Assembly (NCBI GenBank): GCA_949752735.1
Contig: OX457039.1
Span: 24,904,330 to 24,968,329, forward strand
DNA from: Lumbricus terrestris
Lineage: Eukaryota > Annelida > Clitellata > Crassiclitellata > Lumbricidae
DNA: 64,000 bases
Direction of reading: 5' to 3'
Within the stretch, counting starts at the first letter, position 1. The number at the start of each line of letters is the position of its first letter. Positions 46,401 to 56,244 of the stretch are shown one piece after another. The notes under the pieces were generated by a model that saw only the letters and a program-made list of their open reading frames with translations, did not search any database and was not told where the DNA came from. Made by a program: the position numbers and the translations under genes.

Positions 46401-46686
46401 TGTTTCTTTGACAAATTTCATTTTGCCTCATTAACAATAATTGCAACTCTACAAAAAAATACTGTAGGCCTATCTGACTCTGGTATAGGCTAATCTGTGG
46501 AATACAAGTGTCCCAACAGAATTGTCTTGTGTTGTGTTAAATTTTAAAATATTGAAGATGGTCTTGATATAGGCTTAGTGATATGTATGAATTTTTTTTT
46601 CAAATGATGCAAAATTACCTGATAAAGTAGCGACGGTGGAATGTCTACAAGAAAGTAAAAGATGTAGGGCCTACACTTAGGCCTAT
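46401..46686 (+). promoter_or_regulatory. 3' UTR start of the USF3-like gene; no AATAAA
   Basis: No AATAAA or ATTAAA is present before the transposon at 46687. Only weak variants occur (AATACA near 46501, GATAAA near 46621). The transcript may end with a variant signal or run into the transposon. Confidence 0.4.
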
Positions 46687-47073
46687 GGGGCCGTCCATAA
46701 AGTACGTCACGCTATTTTTGACCCCCTCCCCCCTGTCACAAACTGTCACAAATCTCGGACCCCCCCTAAAGTACGTCACACTTTCGGGAAAAAAAATAAA
46801 AACCATTTACCTAACCCTCTAAACCCTAGGATACTATCCCTAATCCCTCTGATTGTGACGTGTGTCCCTAAACGCTTTGATAGTGACGGGAAATCAACTT
46901 TTATCCCGCGAGGCAGGGGTTTAAGACGGGCCGGGTCGGATTTTAGGTACTAAAAACTAATAAAAAATAAATGTGTGACGTCACACATGGCCTGACCCCC
47001 TCCTCCTGTCACAAACTGTCACTTTCTTACACCCCCTTCCCCCTGGAGCATGACGTACTTTATGGACGGCCCC
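46687..47073. mobile_element. TIR element GGGGCCGTCCATAAAGTACG, 387 bp
   Basis: Starts GGGGCCGTCCATAAAGTACG (TCAC) and ends GTGACG-free TGACGTACTTTATGGACGG (CCCC), perfect inverted repeats of about 23 bp. Both flanks are TAT, a possible 3-bp duplication. A 3-bp duplication with GGGCC-type ends suggests PIF/Harbinger, tentatively. It contains internal CCCCCTCC...TGTCACAAACTGTCAC repeats in opposite orientation and AATAAA at 46795, 46959 and 46966. Confidence 0.85.
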
Positions 47074-47415
47074 TATAACAATTATAGGCCTAAGCTCTTC
47101 TTCAAGATATGGACCTATACGCAGTGCTGTAAACTAATTTAAATCATCAATATATACTTTGACACTGGATGTGATGCAGTGATTATCATCTAGGGCTGCG
47201 ACAACTCATTTTCATTCGCTAATATTGAAATCAGTTGCGTAATCTATAGGCCTATCCTAGCTGTGACAATGACATTGTCGATCGGTGCATGATCATCGGT
47301 CGCCTTGGATTCCGCGAGCTGAGCACAAGGGTTCTGTGAGAAGTCGTAGATAAAAAACTAACGAGAAATTTTACTTGAACACCACATTTCACATAGGCGC
47401 ATCCACCCTTTGGGG
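47074..47415. other. No gene seen
   Basis: AT-rich sequence with several AGGCCTA palindromes. The last eight bases (CTTTGGGG) are the left target duplication of the next MITE. Confidence 0.4.
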
Positions 47416-47731
47416 CAGTGGCGGAGACCTAGGGGGGGACAGGGGGACGGTCCCCCCCAATAAAAGTGTTGGGGGGACGGCCCATGCATTTGTCCCCCCC
47501 CCCAATGTTTGAGCGTCAAGACTTGTTTTGGCGGCGAAAATAGAAAATTTCTTCGGGATTTGGGCGAGATTTGGCCGGATGACTAAAAAAAAAAAAAAAA
47601 AAAAAAAGGTCATCAACTTTTTTGGCGGCGAAAATAGAAAATTTTCCGAGATTTCGCCGGTCGTCAGAAATTTTCGGAAAATCTCGCGTCTTTCCGTCCC
47701 CCCCAATTCTCGGCGCAGGTCTCCGCCTATG
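47416..47731. mobile_element. hAT-like MITE, TIR CAGTGGCGGAGACCT
   Basis: CAGTGGCGGAGACCT and AGGTCTCCGCCTATG are inverted apart from the last bases of the right end. The 8-bp CTTTGGGG flanks (47408-47415 and 47732-47739) are identical. The core is GGATGACT + A-tract + GGTCATCAACTTTTTTGGCG, then GCGGCGAAAATAGAAAATTT on both sides. Confidence 0.93.
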
Positions 47732-47769
47732 CTTTGGGGCCCACGGGAGTGACGGGACGCGTCCCCCCA

Positions 47770-47917
47770 ACTTCCGAGAGGCTTGGGACGGTCCCTCGAT
47801 CCCAACTTTCGACAAGAGGCTTGGGACGGTCCCTCCCAAATTTCGACAAGAGGCTTGGGACGGCCCCTCCCAACTTTCGACAAGAGGCTTGGGATGGTCC
47901 CTCCCAACTTTTTCCAC
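47770..47917. repeat. 34-bp tandem repeat
   Basis: About four units of GACAAGAGGCTTGGGACGGT + CCCTCCCAACTTTC. The Gly/Pro/Arg-rich minus frames across it are repeat artefacts. Confidence 0.9.
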
Positions 47918-48746
47918 CGACTTTTGCTAATAACCATTTCAATATAGAGGGGCATAATTAAGAACGCAGCTATAGCTCATCATTAAGGCTGAATCAAGAG
48001 TATTTTAATCCTGCCTGTAGGCCTTCGCTTTACCTCGACAGTGCTGGCATCTTACAGATTGCACATGAATTTGTTGCTAACTGTGAATCAAGGATTAATC
48101 TTTGGTGATATTAAGTGATTCTTGCGTATTAAATTTCTTAATTTGAGTAGGCCTATTTTCGTATCTGGTTTGAATGTTTCTGACTTTCTGTCTTTTCAAA
48201 TGCAAAATACCAGCTAGGTCATCTGCAGTCAAATGTACCAGAAATTATCATTACAGGCCTATGTACGTGTAGGATAGGCTAGAATTCATTTAGTTAGGCT
48301 TAGTCAGGCTCAATTGCACTTTTTGTTCTTACTGATTTGTTACTGTGGTAACTTATGCTCTAGACCCTGGGCGCAGTCTTAGGGGTTGGTGCTATGGGGG
48401 GACGGTCCACTCCAAAGTTTGTGGTGGGGACGGAGGTGCATGCTTATATCCTTCCAAATATTTCAGAAATATTTAATAAATATTGTATAAATTTCTGCAG
48501 TTTTATCCACTGTTTATCCATATGGAGCAATTTGTTAAGATGACAGCTTAAAATGCTACTATAACGGTACGAAAATTTAAAAAAATGAAGCAATAGGAGG
48601 GGACATTTATAGAAGTCTTAAACCATGTATTTATGAGAAATTATTTTGAGATGATGGCTTAAGAAATCAGAAAAAGGTTAAACAATGGCAGGTCTTAACT
48701 CTTAAGTCACAACTATCAACACTGAAATGATTGAGCAATTTCATTC
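47918..48746. other. No gene; MITE-like pieces
   Basis: GGGCGCAGTCTTAGGGGTTG and GGGGGGACGGTCCACTCC (48368-48420), then GATGACAGCTTAAAATGCTA-type repeats (48538-48680) related to the 87-bp unit at 1235-1640. Probably a decayed transposon without clear ends. Confidence 0.45.
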
Positions 48747-48876
48747 AAATGACAGCCTCACCTTGTGCCATCAGTTCGGGGAACTCTATAGCGACCGTCA
48801 TGACCAGCCTTCTCCACTCCATTCTGTTCTGCGTCTTGTCCCTCAGTTCTTCAAGATTCATCACTGTCCTCCTATG
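48747..48876 (-). pseudogene. LINE C-terminal remnant (RTE/Jockey-like)
   Basis: The minus strand reads MNLEELRDKTQNRMEWRRLV then MTVAIEFPELMA, similar to the terminal DRxxWRRLV region of endonuclease-reverse transcriptases such as the copy at 13010-13460. It is cut at 48877 by the TA of the pogo-like element. Confidence 0.6.
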
Positions 48877-49283
48877 TAGGGGGAGAACGGGGTTGGAAGA
48901 AACGCGTATTGGTTGGAACAGGCCCTATAAGTATAACAGCTTAAACTAAAAGGCAGTGAAGCAGAATAGTTATGTCATGTTTATCTAAAATGCACTTCCG
49001 GTTTATGGTTCATGAAGAATTATTTCTGAGAAGCTTTGGTAAGTTTTTATCAACAAAAATATGCTTTCTACCATGAAAAGTAATTTTTTTCGCTTAGACT
49101 GTTTTTCTACTAGCAGGATCAAACAAGGCTTTACCAAAACTTACTAGGCATTAAAAGAAAGAACAGGGACGGTCGAATAACATGGCTGGAACTATTTTCG
49201 GCGGTTGTAATTGATTGCTGCCATTTTTTTCATTTAATCCAAACCGCATGGGTGGGGGCAGATTGTTAGGCTACATTACGATC

Positions 49284-49316
49284 GGGGTTGGTCGTAACAC
49301 TGTTACAACCAACCCC
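49284..49316. repeat. Subterminal palindrome, left
   Basis: GGGGTTGGTCGTAACA-CTG-TTACAACCAACCCC: near-perfect dyad containing the TIR's own GGGGTTGG. A candidate transposase-binding site. Confidence 0.8.
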
Positions 49317-49393
49317 CATTATTGTGGGCCTTAATCTTTTACTTAACTTGTATGAATATGTAATTGTAGCGTAAATTAAAGAATCAAACAGAA

Positions 49394-50266
49394 GTGAGAA
49401 CTTACAAAATAAAAAGTAACCGTGGACAGACTACAGTGGATGTGATGAATGACGCGGCAGAAGAAGTTTTAATGCATGATCGGCCATGTCGACAAGTAGC
49501 CAGAGAGTTCTCGATATGTCATGTGTCATTGATGCGATATATTTGGAAGCTTCAATCTGGTGGACCAGGAATGACAATAGATATTGGGTACAAACGAAAT
49601 CGTCAAATTTTTACCGACATTCAGGAAGATAAGCTCACAAAATACATTAGACATGCTGCCGCTGCATTGCTGCGTCAATTTACTTCGGACTCTCACCCGG
49701 GGATGTTAGAAAACTTGCATACGACTGTGCACTGTTATTATGAGATCCAGATTCCTGGTTCATGGAATGAAAATAAAAGGGCAGGTAGGGACTGGTTCAG
49801 TTCCTTTATGAAACGTAATACTGACATATCAGTGCGATCACCAGAACCAACCACCATTGCAAGGGCTACGAGTTTTAACAGAAACACAGTTCAAGCATTC
49901 TTTGCGAAACTTGCAGAAGTCATAGATCGCTATGGGTTTCAACCATGGGAGTTCTGGAACATGGATGAGAACGGGGTTACTACCGTTCAAAAACCGAGCA
50001 AAGTGGTTGCTCAAAAGGGACTGAAACAGATCGGTGCAGTTACTTCTCAAGAAAGGGGCACACTGGTAACTATGGTTGTAGCAATCAACGCTTTGGGAAA
50101 TTATAGTAGGCTATGCATGTAACCATTTCATGTGTTGAGAAAAAAGGCGGAGTCATTGATTCAGTGTCAGGCATGTTTAAAGTGGTCGCATGACTCGCAT
50201 CTTGCCTGCACAGAAGGGGATCCAGACTACATTTGTCATCATTGCGATTCGGATTCTGATGATTGA
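49394..50266 (+). pseudogene. Pogo-like transposase, internally deleted
   Basis: The frame starts at a GTG; no ATG lies near, so the initiator seems lost. Residues 1-55 form a Psq/HTH (VRTYKIKSNRGQTTVDVMND...CRQVAREFSICHVSLMRYIW). A CENP-B-type second helix-turn-helix follows, with RAGRDWFSSFMKRNTDISVR. The first catalytic Asp is in EFWNMDENGVTTVQKPSKVV. The frame stays readable to ALGNY, then TAA at 50120. In the same frame 50135-50266 encodes LRKKAESLIQCQACLKWSHD and a CxxC/HxxC/CHHC zinc-finger-like tail ending DSDSDD. The second half of DDE_1 is missing between them, so the copy cannot be catalytic. Confidence 0.88.
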
Positions 50267-50477
50267 ATTTTTTTTTATACAAACTTGGCTCAGGGCTAAA
50301 TAAATAGACTTAGCCTATAGCTAGGCTACCAATTTGATCAGATAATAGTTGGCTAAGCTTTCTCAGTTCCTTTCGTTCCTTTAAGAACATTTGGTGACAT
50401 GGCGATAAGATAAGAATAGCCTATAGGCCTAGATCAGTGCACAATTACATAGGCCTATAGATCAGCCTAGTTAGCTA

Positions 50478-50734
50478 CACCGGTAAGCGCGCGCTGCATT
50501 CGTCTGTTGGTTGCAACGGACTGCGGTTCAAGCCCCGGGCTGGGAGTTGACATTTAGAGATTTAGATATCTCGGGCTAGCACGTGTGGGACGCAGGGGCG
50601 CAAGCTCCTGCGGAGCGACCTTGGGCAAGTTGCTTGCCCATCATTGTCTGTGGGGAAGGCAACGGGAAACCACCTCACTCATCTCATCCCCAGGGGCGTA
50701 AAGCCAATGAACCTGCCTTCGGGCAGAGCACCAT
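50478..50734 (+). mobile_element. SINE-like tRNA-derived sequence
   Basis: GTTAGCTACACCGGTAAGCG and box B GCGGTTCAAGCCC (about 50523) resemble the SINE heads at 22205-22455. A body with AGAGATTTAGATATCTCGGG follows. It ends where the T-rich tract (the LINE tail on the other strand) begins. Confidence 0.55.
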
Positions 50735-51084
50735 TTTTTTATTTTTTTTTTATTTATTTTTTTTTTCCTCAACCAAAACAACACACAAACATGATACAAT
50801 TATGGCAGTGAATAATACATTAACATGAATTTGGTGAAGAGGGGGAGACCCAGAAGGGATGTAAAATCCCGCTAATAGGGCCACCCATAATTCATGTAAA
50901 ATATAAAAGAAAAAACATGACAGAACATTCAATTGCAGGAATAAAAAAAATGATGAGGAAGAGAGAAAAACAAATTAAGCAATCGACATTTCTGTATATA
51001 ACGAGAAAAACAACTCTTAACTAATGACTTAACTAAAGACTTAACTAAGGGCTTGGCGAAACCACTGAGCAGAAACCTTAACCA

Positions 51085-54000
51085 TTACATATCAGGAAGT
51101 GTTTTAAGTAGATAAAGGCGAAGTTTATGCTTAAATAATCTTGTGTTAGGTAGGGAATGAAGATGTGTAGGGAGAGAGTTCCAACATTGGGAGCCAGTAT
51201 ATTGTATAGAGAATCGACGAGTATTATTATGTGCGTAGGGAAGGTCATAAACAGTTAATTTTCTAGTTGAATAAGAGTGGCGATCAGAGGTAAGGTTAAA
51301 GAAATCATTAAATACAAGTGGTAATAGGCCATGGTTATAACGGTACATAAACTCTCCTATTTGCAAGTGCCTAATTTGATCGATCTTTAATAATCCAAAT
51401 TCCTTGAAATACAGAGCGGTGTGGGCTCGGCGAGGAATATTAGCTATAAAACGGATTGCATATTTTTGAAGGGTGACTAGTCTGATAAAATTAGATTTGT
51501 AAGTAGACGTCCAAATTAAATTACAGTAGGTTAAATAAGGATAAATAAGAGAATAGTATAGCATAGACCGGATAGAGACAGGAATCAGTTTAGATGAGCG
51601 AAATAGCACACCAACAGTCTTAGCAATTTTGCTAGAGATATTATTGATGTGTTCCTTCCAATTTAGATGCTGGTCAATGTATACGCCCAAAAATTTTGTG
51701 GATGTTACTTGGGTGATAGGAGTCCCTTTAATAAGTAGAATAGGAAGTTCATTGGGATATTTTTTCTTATGGGATCTGAAGAGGATGTAGTTGGTTTTAT
51801 CCAAATTTAGAGTAAGTTTATTTGATCGAAACCAATCAACGACTCGGTGAAGCTCAGAATTAACAGTGTCGAATAGGGTATCAATAGATTTATCAGAATG
51901 AAATAAGTTGGAATCATCAGCAAATAGTACAAAATACATAGAAGGCGATACATTAGGTAAATCATTAATATAGATTAAAAATAAAAGAGGTCCAAGATTA
52001 GATCCTTGAGGGACACCGTGAGAAATGAGTTGTAGATCAGAAGTGCAATTGTTAACAGAAACCAGTTGAAAACGATTTTCAAGATAGCTAACAAACCATT
52101 GTAATTGTGTCCCTCTAATTCCATAGTTATAAAGTTTTTTGATCAAAATATGATGATTTACAGAATCAAAGGCTTTAGCTACATCAAGGAAGATACCAAG
52201 GGAGTATTCGTTATTTTCAATTGCATTAGAGATTTTGTCTTGTATGCTTAGAAGGGGCATGTAGGTAGAATGACCCTGTTGGAATCCATGCTGAGACTGA
52301 AATAGTACTTTCTCTTTTGATAGAAAACTATCTAAACGTGCATACATTAATTTTTCAAATATTTTGGCAAAGAATGGGAGTACAGAAATCGGTCTGTAGT
52401 TAGAAACATTGTCCCTCGGGCCCTTTTTATGAATGGGTATGACCTTGGCAGTTTTCAATGCAGAGGGGAATACTCCAGTGGTAAATGAGCAGTTGACAAT
52501 CTCTGATAGCGGAATTGCAATTTTAGGCAGTGTTAATAGGGCTATGGCAGGGTCAATTCCATCGACTCCTTTACTATGCGTAGTGCGAATGGTATGCGCA
52601 AGGTTCATTATTTCACAAGGTGTAGAAGGAATTAATGCTATAGAATGTGGAAGGGGTTGGGATAAGTAGGAGAAAAAAGAGTTAGTTGCAGCAGGTATTT
52701 TATTAACAAGAGATTGTGCAATGCCTGTGAAGAAATTATTGAATTTAGTTGCTATAGTCTGAGGGTCAGTAATTTGTTCACCATTTACATTCAATGCAGT
52801 AATTACAGTTTCTTTGTTAGTATCTCTATCCAGTATACTCCTCAGAAGACCCCAGGTTTTTTTAAGGTTATTACTATGGATTAAAAATTCGGATGCATAA
52901 AAATCTTTTTCGGCTTGCAATTTAACTTTCTTAAATTTGTTTCTGTATAGGATGAATTTCCTTTTGTTGGCCTCATTTGGATTTTTTATGAATTTTTTAT
53001 ATAGTTTCGCTTTCTTATTACTAGATTTTACCAGTGCCCGAGTCATCCAGGGCTTTTTTGGGATAGAGTTGCGAGCATAAGACCTAGTGGAAATTGGAAA
53101 AGAATCATCGTAAAGCTTCTTATAATTGCTAAGAAATAGGTCATAGGCCTTATCAGTGTCTAGTTCCGTACAAGCTTCACGGATATCAGACCAGTCCGTA
53201 GAGTCTAAGGATTGCAAAAATTTGGCTTTATGGTCATCAGATACTAGGTTAAATGTCAGTGTTTGAGGCTTGTTAGGAGGTTTAATAGGACTAAAATCAA
53301 ACCATGCTATGATTGGTAAATGATCAGAGATGTCTTCGATGAGAATAGAAGAATAAATAAGTTTGGTCCAAATGTTAGTGAATATGTTATCTAGTAATGT
53401 AGATGTATGGTCAGTGATCCTGGTAGGTCTGGTTATGAGAGGCAATAGATGATGGGCGGTTAGGCAATGGTAGAGATCAGCAGTGGCTTTGTGGCTATTA
53501 ATTTTCAAGAGATCCATGTTAAAATCACCTAAAATTACTATGTCTTTTGATTTTTTTAGCATATGATCTAAAATGTTGTTAATTTCTTCAGAGAAATCTT
53601 CTAGTTTAAGCCCAGGTGGCCGATATATAACTCCAACTGTGGTTGCCCCAGTTTTATGTGCTAGGCGAATAAAAAGACCTTCAAAAAATTGAAAAGGAGA
53701 GGAATCGGATCCTATCGAGTCTAGGATTTGGTACGAGATTTCTTCTCTAATCAAGAATCCCACTCCTCCTCCGCCCTTTCCAGATCCTCTGGAACGATGA
53801 ACAAATTGATAACCAGGCACTTTTATTAGATCAGTATTGGATTCGTTCAACCAGGTTTCTGTTAATGCAAGTATAGATACAGGTAAAGAGTTCAGCAGAT
53901 CTTTGATTTCATTAATTTTGGGTAAAATGCTTCTTGCATTTACATGCAAAAATGAGAGAGAACATGGAGAGGAGGCTAGCTTTGATCTGAGGGATTGAAT

Positions 54001-54384
54001 AGACGAATATGTACTGTCACATTGCAAATCATTAAAATAGTTGCTATCAGGATCTAGATCAGGGTTGTTTAATAGAGTTCGATTATCATTCTCCTCTGTT
54101 AATACCTCTAAGGTTAAGTCTCCTAGGTCTCTTTGAAATCCTACATAACCATCAGTAGAGGTTTTTAGTATATCCTCACTGGACCCAATTTGTGCTTGGG
54201 AAAAAGGGAATAGATTAGCTGTAATAGAGTATTCATTTGTGGAAGATTGCTTCAGGGTATTAGAAATAATGGAGGTAGGGTGTTCAGATATAGAATCACA
54301 ACTGTCAATTGAAAGGACAAGTTCATGCTCAGTGTTTTCGCTTAAGCTAGGGTTAAATACACCGAAGTGTATGTCTCTCAGCAA
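51085..54384 (-). CDS. LINE ORF2: AP endonuclease plus reverse transcriptase
   Basis: Open for 1099 codons. Residues 143-365 are an APE-type endonuclease: FLHVNARSILPK (Asn), ILALTETWLNES (Glu), VGVIYRPPG, IVILGDFNMDLL (Asp/Asn) and ISDHLPIIAWF (SDH). Residues about 605-870 are reverse transcriptase: VIPIHKKGPRDNVSNYRPIS, FLDVAKAFDSVNHHIL (D734), SHGVPQGSNLGPLLFLIYIN and VLFADDSNLFH (FADD at 821-824). The C-terminal domain ends QYTGSQCWNSLPTHL and FKHKLRLYLLKTLPDM. It nicks target DNA and copies its RNA in target-primed reverse transcription. The first codon shown is TTG; a TAG lies 11 codons upstream (54415-54417), and no ATG occurs before the endonuclease. All catalytic motifs look intact. 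Confidence 0.92.
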   Translation of the reverse strand: MLRDIHFGVFNPSLSENTEHELVLSIDSCDSISEHPTSIISNTLKQSSTNEYSITANLFPFSQAQIGSSEDILKTSTDGYVGFQRDLGDLTLEVLTEENDNRTLLNNPDLDPDSNYFNDLQCDSTYSSIQSLRSKLASSPCSLSFLHVNARSILPKINEIKDLLNSLPVSILALTETWLNESNTDLIKVPGYQFVHRSRGSGKGGGGVGFLIREEISYQILDSIGSDSSPFQFFEGLFIRLAHKTGATTVGVIYRPPGLKLEDFSEEINNILDHMLKKSKDIVILGDFNMDLLKINSHKATADLYHCLTAHHLLPLITRPTRITDHTSTLLDNIFTNIWTKLIYSSILIEDISDHLPIIAWFDFSPIKPPNKPQTLTFNLVSDDHKAKFLQSLDSTDWSDIREACTELDTDKAYDLFLSNYKKLYDDSFPISTRSYARNSIPKKPWMTRALVKSSNKKAKLYKKFIKNPNEANKRKFILYRNKFKKVKLQAEKDFYASEFLIHSNNLKKTWGLLRSILDRDTNKETVITALNVNGEQITDPQTIATKFNNFFTGIAQSLVNKIPAATNSFFSYLSQPLPHSIALIPSTPCEIMNLAHTIRTTHSKGVDGIDPAIALLTLPKIAIPLSEIVNCSFTTGVFPSALKTAKVIPIHKKGPRDNVSNYRPISVLPFFAKIFEKLMYARLDSFLSKEKVLFQSQHGFQQGHSTYMPLLSIQDKISNAIENNEYSLGIFLDVAKAFDSVNHHILIKKLYNYGIRGTQLQWFVSYLENRFQLVSVNNCTSDLQLISHGVPQGSNLGPLLFLIYINDLPNVSPSMYFVLFADDSNLFHSDKSIDTLFDTVNSELHRVVDWFRSNKLTLNLDKTNYILFRSHKKKYPNELPILLIKGTPITQVTSTKFLGVYIDQHLNWKEHINNISSKIAKTVGVLFRSSKLIPVSIRSMLYYSLIYPYLTYCNLIWTSTYKSNFIRLVTLQKYAIRFIANIPRRAHTALYFKEFGLLKIDQIRHLQIGEFMYRYNHGLLPLVFNDFFNLTSDRHSYSTRKLTVYDLPYAHNNTRRFSIQYTGSQCWNSLPTHLHSLPNTRLFKHKLRLYLLKTLPDM

Positions 54385-55256
54385 GCTGGCAGAGAGGCGT
54401 ACAACAAAAATAACCTATTTACAGAAGTACATTTAAGTATAAACAGGTAAAATTTTAAAATGTAATTTAAAACTGAGATTAGGCTAAGAGGAGTGGAGCA
54501 GTAGACATGACAAATAAAAGTGTGGTATAATAAAGGTCCAAATGCCCAATGCCACCATATGAATATGCAGTCAGCAAAAAAGTGGAAAAATAATTAAACT
54601 GAATATATAACAATTCATCAATTTACACACATCAAGTTAATTACTTTGCATAGGTGCATTTGAGTCCAATCATCAATCATCATTAAGGCACCAAAGTCAG
54701 AGATTAATAAGCTAAAATCAACGAATAACAACAGCTTAGAACTGTACTTAAATTGTTCAATTACTTATCAATGACATCTTGAGTGAATGTATAACATTAT
54801 TTAGGTCACATATAGTACATGCAAATGTTTAAGTCATCCGCAGGGATAAAAACATCATGCTAAAACTGAAAATAATTACAAAATAATTAATTGATAAAGA
54901 TACAAAAGTCAACAGAGAAAATCTAAGTAAGCCAAAAAGTTATAAAAAAAAACATTTTAAAAAAACAACAAACATGGAAGTTTAAAACTGAGAAGTTAAG
55001 ATACAGGTGAGAGAAAAAGAGGAAACGCAGAGGTGAGATTATAAGATAACAAAAAATATAGACTAAACTGAAAGAGAGAAAACAGTTTATGGCAACAGTT
55101 ACGTTACTGTGCAGAACTCTGTTAGTCTCTAGACTATTTCATTGTTTTGTAGAAGAGTAACGACAAATTGAAATTGGAAATAAATGGATGAATTCAGCAG
55201 ATATAGATTAGATTTGTTACAAACTGCTGATGACAGAGAGTTAGTCACATGCTACC
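54385..55256 (-). other. LINE inter-ORF spacer
   Basis: 870 bp of AT-rich sequence with no long frame between the two LINE ORFs. On the minus strand it ends GTACGCCTCTCTGCCAG next to the ORF2 frame, which resembles a 3' splice site. Confidence 0.6.
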
Positions 55257-56078
55257 TTATTGGGATAAGTCTGAGATTCGGTTCTCCAATTCGTTGAGGA
55301 AAGTGAGCGAGTCCACTCTGAAAGGCTTCTCGGCCAGATGGTCGGTTTTCTTCAGAAAGACTCTTCCTCCGGCTGTCCAGGTCGAATGGATAGCTTTTGA
55401 CTTTAGGAGACTTCTTGCCTTTGCGAATATTTGGGAATTCGTTCGTGTGAGGTGCTCGTTAATGAAGATTCGAGGATTCTCTGAGCCAGTCCGTAGAAGT
55501 TTCTTCGATCCAATGACAGCATCTCGTACTTTTTTTTGGGTAAATTGGATGACTAATGGCCGGCATTTGCTTTTTCCCTGGGCTGGGATTCTGTATGTGT
55601 AGGAAATATCCTCCTCTTTAATGTTAAGCTGAAGTCGATTATTACACACGTCAATTAGGTCCAGTGTATCAGATTGTTGAGTAAGAGCCTTGGCACTCTT
55701 GTTACTCACCAGATATTTATCAGTGGATTCAGAAAGTCCATGGAAAACCAAATTGTTGAGTCTAGATTGGTTCTCCACTTCGTCAAGTTTCTGGCGGAGC
55801 AAAGTGTTTTCTTGTTCCAAAGACGATTGTTTGAGGGCGTGGGATGCATGTAGTTTTGTGCAGATATCTTTGGTAGCTTGTTCGATCGAGTTTTCTAATT
55901 TTTCAGAGAACGATGCCATGTATTTGTCGAATCTTGATTCAACAGCAGTGTCCACGAGTTTATTCAGGGTGGCCATTAATCTGACTGCGATTGCATCAAG
56001 AATTCGCTCGTCTTGAAAAACTTCGAGGAGGTCCTCGACTCTAATTCGGTCCTCGACTCTAATTCCTTTTTTGGACAT
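55257..56078 (-). CDS. LINE ORF1: coiled-coil RNA-binding protein
   Basis: 273 residues from a true ATG. Residues 1-20 include a duplicated RVEDRIRVED. A helical coiled coil runs to about residue 105 (SLEQENTLLRQKLDEVENQS). Next come LVFHGLSES, ISYTYRIPAQGKSKCRPLV, IQFTQKKVRDAVIGSKK and RIFINEHLTRTNSQIFAKAR, the RRM-like plus C-terminal arrangement of L1-type ORF1 proteins. By family it coats LINE RNA. No zinc knuckle is visible. Confidence 0.82.
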   Translation of the reverse strand: MSKKGIRVEDRIRVEDLLEVFQDERILDAIAVRLMATLNKLVDTAVESRFDKYMASFSEKLENSIEQATKDICTKLHASHALKQSSLEQENTLLRQKLDEVENQSRLNNLVFHGLSESTDKYLVSNKSAKALTQQSDTLDLIDVCNNRLQLNIKEEDISYTYRIPAQGKSKCRPLVIQFTQKKVRDAVIGSKKLLRTGSENPRIFINEHLTRTNSQIFAKARSLLKSKAIHSTWTAGGRVFLKKTDHLAEKPFRVDSLTFLNELENRISDLSQ

Positions 56079-56232
56079 GGTTTCGTAAAGAATCTCCTCG
56101 TAGGTAGAAAGACTAGATACACGAATAAGTTCCGTTCAATCGTGAAATCTTTATACGCGAAGAAATGTCTGTTTGTTACTAAAAATTAAGAAATTTAGGT
56201 TTCTTGTCGCACGCCTCACATGTTGTTACTCA

Positions 56233-56244
56233 GCCGCCATCTTG
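56233..56244 (-). promoter_or_regulatory. YY1-like motif at the LINE 5' end
   Basis: The minus strand reads CAAGATGGCGGC at the first bases of the element. This is the consensus core bound by YY1, and human L1 also has such a site near its 5' end. Confidence 0.5.

Noticed and set aside
47389..47961. Gly/Pro/Arg-rich frames on both strands
   Set aside because: They cover a MITE and a 34-bp tandem repeat with homopolymer tracts. No protein family is recognisable.
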